This document shows, piece after piece, positions 9,789-19,339 of a stretch of 64,000 bases of DNA. The DNA is from Cylindrotheca closterium (lineage: Eukaryota; Bacillariophyta; Bacillariophyceae; Bacillariales; Bacillariaceae), in the NCBI GenBank assembly GCA_933822405.4, contig CAKOGP040000002.1, positions 126,599 through 190,598 of the forward strand, in the 5' to 3' direction. The notes below the pieces were generated by a model, which did not search any database, was not told the DNA's origin, and saw nothing but the letters and a program-made list of their open reading frames with translations. Every line of letters begins with the position of its first letter. Positions within the stretch are counted from its first letter, which is position 1. The translations under genes were made by a program, and so were the position numbers.

Positions 9789-12071
9789 TCAACCAGTTGA
9801 CCGATCAAAAATGTTGTTCTTTGAATCTCGCTGTTGCTTTGAGAAACATGTTGTGCAGCAAGAACTGATGGACGGGCGAAAGAGTGAGATACTGTTTGAA
9901 GGGACCGATTCCTCCAAGCTGACATTTCATACTGTGGAATATACGTACCAAAAGATACCAGATTGACGCGCACAGTCCGCTGACAATTCCTGAATAGTAG
10001 ATAGTGCACATAGGAATGATATATCTCCAGCTAAAAGGTTTCGGCCAATCGCGAATTGTACTGAACAAGAAGCAAGGGTCAGAAAATACCCCTTCCAACC
10101 ACTCTGCCAAAGCTATTCACTTGACTACTTACCCAAAGGAAGATTTGCATAACTCAGCGGAATACTTCCGCTCAAAGAGTTTCCTTCAACGTTCAGCACC
10201 TCCAATGAAGTATTATCTAAGTCGGGAGGAAGTGGTCCGGACAGTCCTGCATCCCTGGCAACAAGGGTATTCAAATCACGAATGGATCCGATCGTGGGAG
10301 GGATGCGGCCTTGGAACTCATTGTAAGAGATGTCAATAGACTCGAGGGACGTAGCAGTTGTCCATTCATTCAAGGGAAGTTTACCGCTGAGTCGATTGTT
10401 GTGTAGACTTAGCTTTGTTAATTTCCGCCTGAGTACAGATCGTGGGAATTCACCCGTGAGCTGATTCGTATCCACAATGAATTCTTCCATTCCTCGATAG
10501 CTTCCTTGCGGTATTCTTCCCCTGAGGTTGTTGTTGGAAACATCCAGCTTTTGTAGACGAGGAAAGTTCGCCATTTCATAAGGTATTCTTCCTACGAAGA
10601 AGTTCTTGGATAGTTCAACGGTTTCCAGGTTGGTCAAAAAGTTCATCTCCGCTGGGAAAGTGCCACCCAGCGATCCTTGTTCTAGACACAGAGTCGTCAG
10701 CTCCTGAAGATTACCAATGGACGGGCTAATGCTCCCGCTAAATTGATTGAATGGCATTGATAGGGATCGAAGGTTGGTCAGTCGGTAGATTTCTTCTGGA
10801 ATTGACCCAGTAATTCTATTTCCATCTAGCGTGATGCTTTGAAGATTCTCCAGGGCACCAATTTCGGGGGGCAACGAGCCTCGAAGACCATTCAAGAGCA
10901 TTTTGATTCCAATCACAACGCGGCTAGAGTTGCACTGGATTCCACTTGATCCTGAGTTCCAGTTGCATTCATGGCTAGCAGACAAGAAAGAGTAATCGTC
11001 ATACCAAAAGCCGTCTCCACCACCAGTGGCAAAATAAAAAGTCGCTAAGACAAATCTCTGCCGAAAAGCTGCCGAGTCACCGCTTACCAATGGCAATTGG
11101 AATCGAGTGTCGACTTCATCCATCCATTTGGCGGCTTTGAACTGAGGAGAATCCGGATCATCCAAGTATTCCTCAATGCCAGTCCCAAATTCTTGGACAA
11201 AGGTGGACTTGGCCGGCCTGGCCAAGGGTATTGCAGCAGGAGAAGTACCAGTGGTCATTCCTTTGGGCGACTCTGTCTGTTCCCAAAAGCGTATTTGCCC
11301 TTGCGAATTCAACAGCCAAATAATTAGCCCCACCATTCCCAGACAAAATATTGCTGCTTTCAGTCCGAACCTTCGATTTGGTTCAGGATATGTTGGTTTT
11401 GGTGATCCTTTCCTTTTTGCTACAATCGGTCGAGTAAAGTCCCTCGAATTTTTGGAATCACTACTCGGCGATGACGCCAGTGGTGCCGTGGATTTGGTGT
11501 CGCTACTCGTATGGAGCGGTGCCGTCCGAAAACTCCGTTCAATATGTTCTATAATGGCCTCGTCGTCCTCCTCTGATACTTCGTCCATCGAATACAAGTT
11601 ACTCTGCCTAGACCTAGCAGGAGTCGTCTTTTTGTTATTAGCGCGTGAGTTGGACTTGCGAACGTTCCAACTGACAGGCTTGGGGTCCGTCCCATAATCG
11701 GATTCTCGGGTCGGTATTAACGTAGCGGAGTCTCGTACGTCCAAATGCAAGGCTGACACTCGGGCCGAAGGGCCAAGATGAATATCAAAGTAACCCAAGT
11801 CTTCATCTTCCTCCTCTTCTTGTTGTTGTGGAGGCGCGTCATCGGACTTGACGTACAAACTGGAATTGGCACCTGTGGAATTGTAGTGGCTGATTTGGCT
11901 GGTCGCCAATTGTTGGTTTCGCTGGTTACGGTTGTGTGTGTTGTGATTGTGCCTAGGAGGATCTATCTTGGGTTCTTGGTGGTTTGAGCTTTCTGTTTCT
12001 TCCTCATGATTCATCATTGCATTCTGTCGCTGTCTCCACTCGTCGTATTCAGAGACATAGAAGGACGACAT
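9789..12071 (-). CDS. Single-pass leucine-rich-repeat protein with Cys-cluster tail
   Basis: Three exons by my reading: 12071-10133, 10060-9949 and 9864-9789, with introns of 72 and 84 nt (donors GTAAGT and GTACGT, acceptors TTCAG and ATCAG), giving about 708 aa. Residues 1-230 are hydrophilic and Asn/Gln/Ser/Glu-rich. A hydrophobic segment (AAIFCLGMVGLIIWLL, about 237-253) is probably a membrane anchor. An LRR N-cap region with the WYDDYSFLS motif and Cys follows, then about ten plant-type LRRs (LxxLxLxxNxxxGxIPxE). Without splicing the ORF would stop just after LPLGK; with the two short exons it continues to ADCARQSG and FCSCCTTCF, the Cys-rich ending I know from many diatom LRR proteins, which supports the gene model. 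Likely a surface recognition or adhesion protein with a cytosolic N-terminus; ligand unknown. No kinase domain. Confidence 0.85.
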
Positions 12072-12305
12072 GCTTTTTTATATTCAGCAATAACGTTTAG
12101 TTCGATCAATCAATCACAGCGCAAGGCTCGTTTCTGTCGTGTGACCGAGACGGCAGAGGTTCCGGATTTTCGTCGACTTCCCAAGTTTATATCGTGGTTT
12201 TCACTTTCCGTTATGGTCGCACAGAAACTTCTTTCGTGTCTTTTGCCAAAATTCATAATATGGTTGTAAATGTTGGAAAGAAACCTACACCTGCACATGT
12301 TGTCA

Positions 12306-13745
12306 TTACATTATTAATACGTCTGGTCTTGATTCACTAGCGCTTTCATCATCACTCGGTTTTGTCTCCATCTCCTCTAATGCGATTGAATCCACATTCT
12401 CCCCACTTTCTTTAATGATATCTTGAATCTGTTTGAAGGTGAACTCGCCATCACCATCTTCGTTGTAATGCTTACGAATCATGATCATCAAATCCTTTTG
12501 TTCGGGTAGCCTACTACTTCCTTGAACGACACTTCCCGATTTGTAAAAGGCGTCGACGAAATCTGCCGTCTCCTTTCCATTCAAAATCCCATTGTGATCA
12601 GCGTCAAACGACGCAAAAATACAACGATGAATGAACTCTTGTGATCCCTTTGGATTGTCCACGAATTTGCTTTCAAAGACAAGGAAATCACGCTTCCGTA
12701 TCAGGGCGTCTCTGGCTTCTTTGCCAAATGCACCAGAAATCAATTCTGTAATGACGCGAATGCAAATCATCTTGCATTGATCCTCCCCCTTTTGAATGTT
12801 GGCTTCCAATATTAGCCATAGCTGGGGCTTTCCATCAATATAGTCTTGGAGTTCTTCTTTGGAAACCAAGACACTTCCAGTAGCACGAACATCCTCCAAC
12901 TCTTTTTCAGCTGTCAGAATCTTTAGGAATGGGACGTCAACCCCCTTCTTGATACTTGCAAACAAACCCCTGATCTCAGTGTCGCGTGGCTCGTACTGAT
13001 CTCCGAGATATTCCATAGTATCGTACATGTCAACTCCAAACTGTTCTTTTCTCACCACAATATCCTTGTCAAGCTCGGCAATCTCCGTCTTGAGTGTCGC
13101 CTTCCTTTGATTATTTTCCAAAGCAGTTCGAGTCCAATCAACCCCCTTGTGGAATACACGGCTAAACATGCCAGTCACAGTCGCCTCTTCTTTTTCTTTC
13201 TCCTCTCCGCCACTACCCGTGAACTTCTCCATGTCTTCTGACGTGTCATCACCCGTCGGCTGATGACAAATGACTTCTGGTTTGATGAGTTTTAGCAATT
13301 CCGTATGTTTTCGTTTCCGCAATTCCAACAGAGCCGAGATGTTGTTGGCACAGCTGGTATAGACTTCTACCAACTCCGGTTCAGCTTCACCGCCCGACTT
13401 GTCCCCCATATTTCGATTTCTGTCCATAATGGCATAGAGTTCCAAACCAAATTTGTGTTTCATTTGCAAAATATCGCGTTCCCAGACGGTAATTCCAGCT
13501 CGCAATCGCAGAATGTGCCCATTCTTGACGGTATTCCCCCCTGCTGTTATGACACCACCCACCAGATGCGTTGTGCCTTCTGCAACTCCTTCTGTATTGA
13601 CGGATTTGGCGCTGTTCCCCAAGGTGCTCAACAAGGCAGAGGTTCGGCCTTTCCAGTCAATGTTGGAAAATCGAGCAGGAGGTTCACCAGCATCATCAGG
13701 ATGGGCGTCATCAGCATCCGCTTTGAGGAAAGTTTCGTCGGCCAT
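12306..13745 (-). CDS. EF-hand protein with two helical repeat modules
   Basis: Single-exon ORF, 479 aa, soluble, no signal peptide. The N-terminal two thirds carry two related helical stretches (KHKFGLELYAIMDRN about residue 97, KEQFGVDMYDTMEYLGD about 235), suggesting an internal duplication. The C-terminus has two EF-hand loops: DADHNGILNGKE (about 379-390) and a shorter NEDGDGEFTFKQ (about 426-437), each with Asp/Asn at the main liganding positions and Glu or Gln at position 12. Calcium binding is inferred from the loops, and the first loop is the more canonical. I do not recognise a named family; a calcium-responsive scaffold or regulator is possible. It lies 234 bp upstream of the LRR gene, on the same strand. 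Confidence 0.8.
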   Translation of the reverse strand: MADETFLKADADDAHPDDAGEPPARFSNIDWKGRTSALLSTLGNSAKSVNTEGVAEGTTHLVGGVITAGGNTVKNGHILRLRAGITVWERDILQMKHKFGLELYAIMDRNRNMGDKSGGEAEPELVEVYTSCANNISALLELRKRKHTELLKLIKPEVICHQPTGDDTSEDMEKFTGSGGEEKEKEEATVTGMFSRVFHKGVDWTRTALENNQRKATLKTEIAELDKDIVVRKEQFGVDMYDTMEYLGDQYEPRDTEIRGLFASIKKGVDVPFLKILTAEKELEDVRATGSVLVSKEELQDYIDGKPQLWLILEANIQKGEDQCKMICIRVITELISGAFGKEARDALIRKRDFLVFESKFVDNPKGSQEFIHRCIFASFDADHNGILNGKETADFVDAFYKSGSVVQGSSRLPEQKDLMIMIRKHYNEDGDGEFTFKQIQDIIKESGENVDSIALEEMETKPSDDESASESRPDVLIM

Positions 13746-13996
13746 GGTACTGCTCTTGTTTGCGGCTTCTAGCTAATGAGAAAAGGTGTCGTGTCGTCAC
13801 AGTTTCAAGTTGTAATGGAAGCTTCCCACATGCGCTCATTTATCGATTTTTGGTGAGGTTATGACCATAGTTCGACAAAAATGACCAATAAGTGAAAGGG
13901 CGAACGGAGATTGTGAGGGAAAATTTCGTCATCACCTACAGTACAGTGTACATGCAGTAGGTACTACTACACCTGCTTGCGTCCTCCTCCTTGTAG

Positions 13997-15215
13997 TCAA
14001 GAAGTCAAACCAGGAACCAAAAGTTTCGAGACCAACTTTAGTGGTACCAATTCGAACAAGTCTTCTTCAATAGGCGGTGGGAAGACATCCTCCCATATTT
14101 TCCATTTGTCAGCACAACAACATACCACAGTTCCCTCTTTTTGTGCTATTTCGCAAAGCCTTTTCGTCCCCACTTTATTCACCATTTGATCTGGTAGAAT
14201 GCAATCCGATCCAACCAACAATGCATCGAATTTACCATTCGCCAAAAGCTCTTCCATTTCCTCATCCGGTACCCAACGTAGATGATCATGATTTTTCAAA
14301 TCTTGTTGTGCCATGAGCTCTCCTTCATTGCCAGGAGTCGACTGCGAGCAGACAATCTCGCATTCCTCCACAAATGGGGCCAATATTTTGACAAGTGTCC
14401 CCGATCGACTGTACGTGGCAATTTTCAGCAGTCGACCTCCTTTATTGCTTACCAAATCTCGAATTGTTGCCTGCCCCAATGCAACAGAATCTTGTAGATC
14501 CTTGCCGAGTGTTGATTCCATTGTCACTGACGCCTCTTTTCCATTGGCCACAATGTGCTGCATGACATTGACAATTGAGACCATGGACGGTCGTAATATC
14601 GAAATTTGCAAAGCCCGAACCTTCATCATGGAATCATCGTCTTCTTGTTCCAACAGCGCCAAGGCATTCCGAGTCATGACGGAAGCTCCATGTTCCTCGT
14701 CACTCGCCCACTGCTTGACCGACTCTGGAATTTGATTGTCAAACTTGCCATGGGTCGCATGATGAAACGCCTGGACCAAACCTGGAACACAGTCAGATTC
14801 ATTCATGTCCAGTAGTTCTTGTACAGTAATGAATTTGAAGCTATCGTGTTCGGTCCCTCTCAATTCTAGCTCGACTGTCGTCTCTGGAACCAGAACCACA
14901 TGTGGATACACTCGAATGATTCTTGTTTCTTGGGTTCTCTTGGATAAGTAAGGTACATTGACAAACAAACCTCCTTGCGATTCCACAATTTGGGCCAAAC
15001 TGGTTTCTTCTTGCAGTTCTCGTTGAGCGGCCTGGAGAGGAGTCTCTCCCGCTTCAATGGTTCCCGAAATCCCAGCCCAATGATTGGGATAGGATGACAT
15101 GGTGGCGCACCGATGAAAAATGGCCACGCGATTATCTTTCACAGATAGGATAAAGCATGTTACAACACGATGCACAGATTGATTTGTAAGGATTGCTTGT
15201 AAGGATTGCTACCAT
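13997..15215 (-). CDS. Nudix hydrolase fused to eIF2B-alpha/IF-2B-like domain; start region broken
   Basis: The long frame (GTG codon at 15175 to 13997) encodes 392 aa. Residues 1-150 are a Nudix fold with the box G-x5-E-x7-RELQEE (GTIEAGETPLQAAQRELQEE) followed by TS, where the consensus has a glycine two residues after the second Glu. The C-terminal half (about 190-392) matches the eIF2B alpha/beta/delta / methylthioribose-1-phosphate isomerase superfamily (ILAPFVEECEIVCSQSTPGNEG, DALLVGSDCILPDQMVNKVGT, PPPIEEDLFELVP). No in-frame ATG precedes the Nudix core. The ATG at 15215 is out of frame because of a 13-bp tandem duplication (15184-15209); with one copy the frame from that ATG would run straight into the domain. 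So the gene may be crippled, use an internal ATG (15073 region), or have an upstream exon or an assembly error. Substrate unknown. Confidence 0.75.
15184..15209 (+). repeat. 13-bp tandem duplication in a start region
   Basis: ttgtaaggattgc occurs twice with no spacer, 15184-15196 and 15197-15209. The extra 13 bp shift the frame between the minus-strand ATG at 15215 and the Nudix-IF2B coding frame. Confidence 0.9.
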
Positions 15216-15490
15216 GATGATGGTGTGTCGACAATGTGTTGTAACGATTTTCGACTGCGCCGTATCTTTTGGGTTTTGTTAAAATGATGACGTGTCGAAA
15301 AGAAAAGCTCTTTCAGCTCTATTTGGTCTGACCTTCGACGGCTGCAACGACCATCAACAAGTCAGCTGCCATTTTCGTCACTTCCACATTGATGATAAGT
15401 TGTTTTAACAAGGTCAAAGCAACAACAAGTTGCAATACTATTACCTGACCTTCCATTCTGCAATAACAAAAAGAAGTATACAACAATACA

Positions 15491-16306
15491 ATGCCGCTAC
15501 CAAAACGATGGCACAAAAACAAAAAGCCTCCTGCCGGATTTGAAGTCGTGGAACCAACCTTGGAAGCCTTGGAGCACGAATTGAGGGACAAGATCAAGGA
15601 CACGAACGAAAAGATGCGCAAGATCGAGAGCGTATGGCCAGTGCATCAGATTAGTTGGCAAAAGTCTCGGTACATTTACGACATGTACTATACCTACCAT
15701 CGAATTTCTAAGCAAGTCTACAATTATTGCATTCAGCAAAAGCTAGTCGATGCAGCACTGATTGCGAAATGGAAAAAGCCTGGATACGAGCGACTTTGTT
15801 CCACTTATGTGATCAACCCTACGAACTACAAGTTTGGTACCACCAGTTTATGTCGGGTCCCTCTCCGGGATCGTTCCACTCAACAAAAGTCGGCCAAAGA
15901 CCCTACCACAGGTTGTATTGGTTGTGCCTCGGGTAAGGGTGCTTCTCCACGCAACATTTTTGGCAACAAGTATGGACAATATCTAGCAGCTGTCCAAATT
16001 GCTCGCGAAGAGCGTCTGGAGAAACTGCGACAGCAACAAGCGGCGAAAGAAGCTGCCGAAGATGACAGCGATGGGGATGATGAAACTGACGATGAGGAGA
16101 AGGAAGATGAAGATGACTATGGAGCGAAACCAGCGGCGGGTATATGGGCTGGATCTACAAAGCTGCAGACAGAAAGCGAGCAAATGGTGATTGGAGGCAA
16201 TGATGATGAGGATGATGACGGTGATGATGAAACTGACGACGAGGAGGATGATGACGATGATGAGGGTCCTCCACTGCCTCCTAGCAAACGACAGAAACAG
16301 GAATAA
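15491..16306 (+). CDS. BUD31: BUD31/G10-type splicing factor with acidic tail
   Basis: 271 aa, one exon. Residues 1-110 follow the BUD31/G10 pattern: PPAGFEVVEPTLEALE, KIESVWPVHQISWQKSRYIYDMYY, ISKQVYNYCI and IAKWKKPGYERLC. BUD31 is a core spliceosomal protein (Bact/C complexes) with a zinc cluster in its C-terminal half. Here that half keeps LC, LCRVPL and CIGC, but several Cys found in animal and fungal BUD31 are replaced (for instance STYV where animals have CLRC). After about residue 145, where the usual protein ends, there is an extra tail of about 125 residues that is Lys/Glu/Asp-rich, with two long acidic runs and a basic end (PPSKRQKQE), possibly a nuclear signal. Divergent from the Nudix gene. 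Identity is firm; the state of the zinc cluster is a sequence observation and its effect is unknown. Confidence 0.88.
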   Translation: MPLPKRWHKNKKPPAGFEVVEPTLEALEHELRDKIKDTNEKMRKIESVWPVHQISWQKSRYIYDMYYTYHRISKQVYNYCIQQKLVDAALIAKWKKPGYERLCSTYVINPTNYKFGTTSLCRVPLRDRSTQQKSAKDPTTGCIGCASGKGASPRNIFGNKYGQYLAAVQIAREERLEKLRQQQAAKEAAEDDSDGDDETDDEEKEDEDDYGAKPAAGIWAGSTKLQTESEQMVIGGNDDEDDDGDDETDDEEDDDDDEGPPLPPSKRQKQE

Positions 16307-16570
16307 AGTATGAGAGAAGTCCATAGGATAAAACAAAGTTATGATTTCTATATTCGTCGGTTGCTACGCTGCTCGAATCATCAATGGGAGCATTACGGAA
16401 AGTCCTATCTTCGGGCTGAACGACTTCTGCGTGACAGCAAATAGCTAGGAATTAGAAGATGCTCAACACGACGAGGATAAGTCAAAGCATAGGAGTGCCA
16501 CTTCAGCGCAATTTTTCTGTTATTATAATCTTATGCAACATGTTGGAACACAGTATTTGTCCGATTCTTG

Positions 16571-16801
16571 TTAGTGCCAAGCGAGCGAATCGCGCCAAAA
16601 CCAACAGCGATTCACAATCCCATACAGCTTACTTCTAGTACCTACCCGGTAGGCACCAGCCATGTCCAAATCTTGAGTGGCCAAGATGTCATAGATGCAT
16701 CCCGTGCGATAAAATTCTTCCTTGAGGCCGGCACACGCGGCTTCTTCGGCAGCTTCATTGGTGATATCAGTTCTAGGGTCCCAATCCAAAACGTAAGCCA
16801 T
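16571..16801 (-). pseudogene. Relic of the GDPH-protein C-terminus
   Basis: A 76-codon minus-strand ORF contains EAACAGLKEEFYRTGC and IYDILATQDLDMAGAY, matching the last 30 residues of the giant protein at 164-6448 (EAACAGLEDEF, GCVYDVLATQDLDMVGAY). The GDPHF part, repeats and signal peptide are absent on either side, and the frame runs on past the homologous stop. It is most simply a decayed or translocated piece of a paralogue, inverted relative to the full gene. Confidence 0.75.
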
Positions 16802-17120
16802 ACTGTATCATGATGAAGACTAGATTTCCGGGGTAATAAAAAGTAGGCTCAGCAATTGCACCGCCAAAATGGGCGAGAGGCTTTTCCAGAAGACATTTCT
16901 CCGACACACTATATATGCACAAAGTCCGAAGAGTCGTTCATCGCGACAAATCGGTGAAACATATGCGAACACCTGTAATAGTATCAGCAATATCCGAACT
17001 TCCAGGAATCATCATCTACTGTATCATTTTCACAAGATTGATCTCACACAATTACTTGGATTCACATAAAAAATAGAAGTCAAATACTTCGCCTTGTTCA
17101 CAAACTAACGACCTCCAATC

Positions 17121-18215
17121 ATGATTTTTTCCGCACTCTTGATCCTTGTGGCAGCTGCTGCTACCATTGCGCCATCCCAAGGCTGTCCCTACGTGCGGCG
17201 GTCTCTACAAAATGGTAATGGTAATGGGCATGGTGGCGGTGGTGGCGGTGGCGGACAAGCCAGCGAGGCCTATGTTCAAGAGCTCCTCGACAGCCATTTT
17301 AAAGTTAATCGAGAGGTGATTTATCACAGCGATGGGTCCATCACAACAAAGACCTTTTCAGACGATGCGCAAGTTGCAGGCTGGTTACAAGTCCATGTGG
17401 CCGAGATGAAGGCCCGAGTTGACGCGAACATGTACGTTCGCAGCTGGGACCCGTTTTTCGTTTCCATGGTTGATCATCACGAAGAAACTTCCGTCGAGCT
17501 TAACAACTTGAGCAATGGTATTCAAGTGGAGCTGAGTGCGTCCACCGATTGTGGACAGTCACTGATCGAGGCTCACACGAAGGTTGTTAGCTTGTTCGTC
17601 GAGACTGGACGAGAAGAGTCGTCGAAGGCCCATGAAGTTCCGGATGCATGCCAAGTCGCATCTGGAAGTTCTCCTACGCCAGCTCCTACTTCATCACCTG
17701 TGTCTGGAGTTCTTCCTACTCTAGCTCCCTCTACAGCACCTGTGTCTGGAGCTTCTCCTACGCTAGCTCCCACTACACCACCTGTGTCTGGAGTTCTTCC
17801 TACTCTAGCTCCCTCTACAGCACCTGTGTCTGGAGCTTCTCCTACGCTAGCTCCCACTACACCACCTGTGTCTGGAGTTTCTCCTACGCTAGCTCCCACT
17901 ACACCACCTGTGTCTGGAGTTTCTCCTACGCTAGCTCCCACTACACCACCTGTGTCTGGGGTTTCTCCTACGCTAGCTCCCACTACACCATCTATGGCTG
18001 AAGCTTCTCCTACTACACCACCTGGGGCTGAAGCTTCTCCTACATTTGCTCCCACTACACGACCCGTTTCGTCTGAAGTTTCTCCCACGCTAGCTCCCTC
18101 TTCTTTACCAGGAGGAAAAGGGGATTTGGCGGACTCCTCGTCTCCGGCTTCGTCACATGGACTATTTTCAATCTTGATACTGTCAGCTCTGATATCTCTG
18201 ATGATGATGCTATGA
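17121..18215 (+). CDS. Secreted PT-rich surface protein, probably GPI- or membrane-anchored
   Basis: 364 aa, one exon. A signal peptide (residues 1-21, FSALLILVAAAATIA) precedes CPYVRRSLQNGN, an RXL-like processing motif, and a Gly-rich stretch. Residues 50-180 form a compact region with one Cys pair (TDCGQS, PDACQV) of unknown family. Then come seven 14-aa Pro/Thr/Ser repeats (PVSGVSPTLAPTTP type) and related units. The end is a Ser-rich linker plus a hydrophobic tail (LFSILILSALISLMMML) without basic residues after it, which fits a GPI-anchor signal better than a transmembrane stop. A cell-surface or wall role is inferred. The next gene on this strand starts 242 bp downstream. Confidence 0.82.
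   Translation: MIFSALLILVAAAATIAPSQGCPYVRRSLQNGNGNGHGGGGGGGGQASEAYVQELLDSHFKVNREVIYHSDGSITTKTFSDDAQVAGWLQVHVAEMKARVDANMYVRSWDPFFVSMVDHHEETSVELNNLSNGIQVELSASTDCGQSLIEAHTKVVSLFVETGREESSKAHEVPDACQVASGSSPTPAPTSSPVSGVLPTLAPSTAPVSGASPTLAPTTPPVSGVLPTLAPSTAPVSGASPTLAPTTPPVSGVSPTLAPTTPPVSGVSPTLAPTTPPVSGVSPTLAPTTPSMAEASPTTPPGAEASPTFAPTTRPVSSEVSPTLAPSSLPGGKGDLADSSSPASSHGLFSILILSALISLMMML
17697..17990 (+). repeat. 42-bp coding minisatellite (7 copies)
   Basis: Seven 42-nt units encode PVSG(V/A)(L/S)PTLAP(S/T)T(A/P). The first four alternate between two unit types, so an 84-nt higher-order unit was duplicated before the last three were added. Confidence 0.85.
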
Positions 18216-18457
18216 TGATGCTATGATGATGAATACAGGGAGCCTTAACAATAGACTTTAAAATACGAAGTGTGCAATATTTACGTTACATACCTACAGT
18301 ACTCATGCCTACAGTACAGTACACTTTTTAAAAACTGCAAGAAAGACATGCATCTCACCTTGAACTTCGCATGTTTGGGGAAATTTTTGGTCGCGAATGC
18401 TTCCCACTTCCCACACAGCGAGAATTGTTGCAAACACAAAACTTTCAGTTGGGCACG

Positions 18458-19206
18458 ATGGGAAAAGGTCAACTCTTGTTCAAAGGCGACAAAAGCAAGA
18501 AGAAAAAGAGGAAATCGAAGCATTCGAAGAAGGATGAAGATTCCTCAACTTCGACTGTGGTAGCTAGCAAGAAACCACAATCCCTTGATGCTCCATCTCT
18601 ATCTGCTCCTGTCAACCCTGAAATTCCATCATCATCCAAGGCCAATTCTGGAGCGATGCCAACCGTGAAAAAGGGAACTGGAAAAATCACAACTTCGGGA
18701 ACAGTTGTAACTGGATACGACACTAGATTCATGAAGGAGGTATCGAATGGGGACGCCATTATGTGCAATGTCAAAGGACAAGACGAGCTCCGTGTCATTA
18801 CCATCCGATTGTCCGACCAGTCATTGAATCTCTCATCAGCCTTTAGCGAGAGCTTGAAACATCCCGTCTCCTTTCAGTATATCCGCAAGCCACGGGATGT
18901 GGCCAAAGAAAAGAAGGATGCTTTAAAGAAGCAAAAGGAAGCCAAGCAAGACCTTCAACAACATGCCTTCGACCTGTACTCTGGCAACGGTGCGTTAGTG
19001 TATCGAGAAAAGACAGAGACTGGATCGTATCGAATTAAGCGACAAGAAGTGAGTGATGCCAACTCGAGAGGAGATCTGCTACATATGCGTGCGAAGAAAA
19101 CGAGCGACAAGGTAAGCTGTTGTGATGCCGTTGCTTTTTGAAATGCTACTATGAGAACCACATCTCAGGAATGTTTTTTCCCTTTCTTCCTATACAGTAC
19201 TGCTAA
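18458..19206 (+). CDS. Small Lys-rich conserved protein with a 9-nt last exon
   Basis: Start at 18458 (MGKGQLLFKGDK), preferred over an in-frame ATG at 18371 because the Lys-rich start (KSKKKKRKSKHSKK) is typical of such proteins. A Ser/Pro linker is followed by a conserved-looking core (GKITTSGTVVTGYDTRFM, GDAIMCNVKGQ, VSFQYIRKP) and a helical Lys-rich part. The exon ends at 19111 (ACAAG|GTAAGC). Splicing to the acceptor TATACAG at 19197 adds only TAC TGC TAA, giving 246 codons and the C-terminus RAKKTSDKYC. Reading through instead adds VSCCDAVAF. A Lys-Ser-Asp-Lys-Tyr-Cys end recurs in several eukaryotic nuclear proteins as I remember them, which favours the tiny exon. Probably nuclear; function unknown. 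Confidence 0.7.
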
Positions 19207-19339
19207 TCTACTGACATCTCTCTTGCAAACTTATTCTATCTAGTTAATTAATCACCAATTCGATCAAAATTACGAAACAGTAGATTATTTCAAGAAATGG
19301 GCGACGCTCATAATTCTCGTCACGCATCCCGATTATTGT

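Noticed and set aside
17573..18088. 171-codon minus-strand ORF
   Set aside because: Antisense shadow of the 42-bp repeats.
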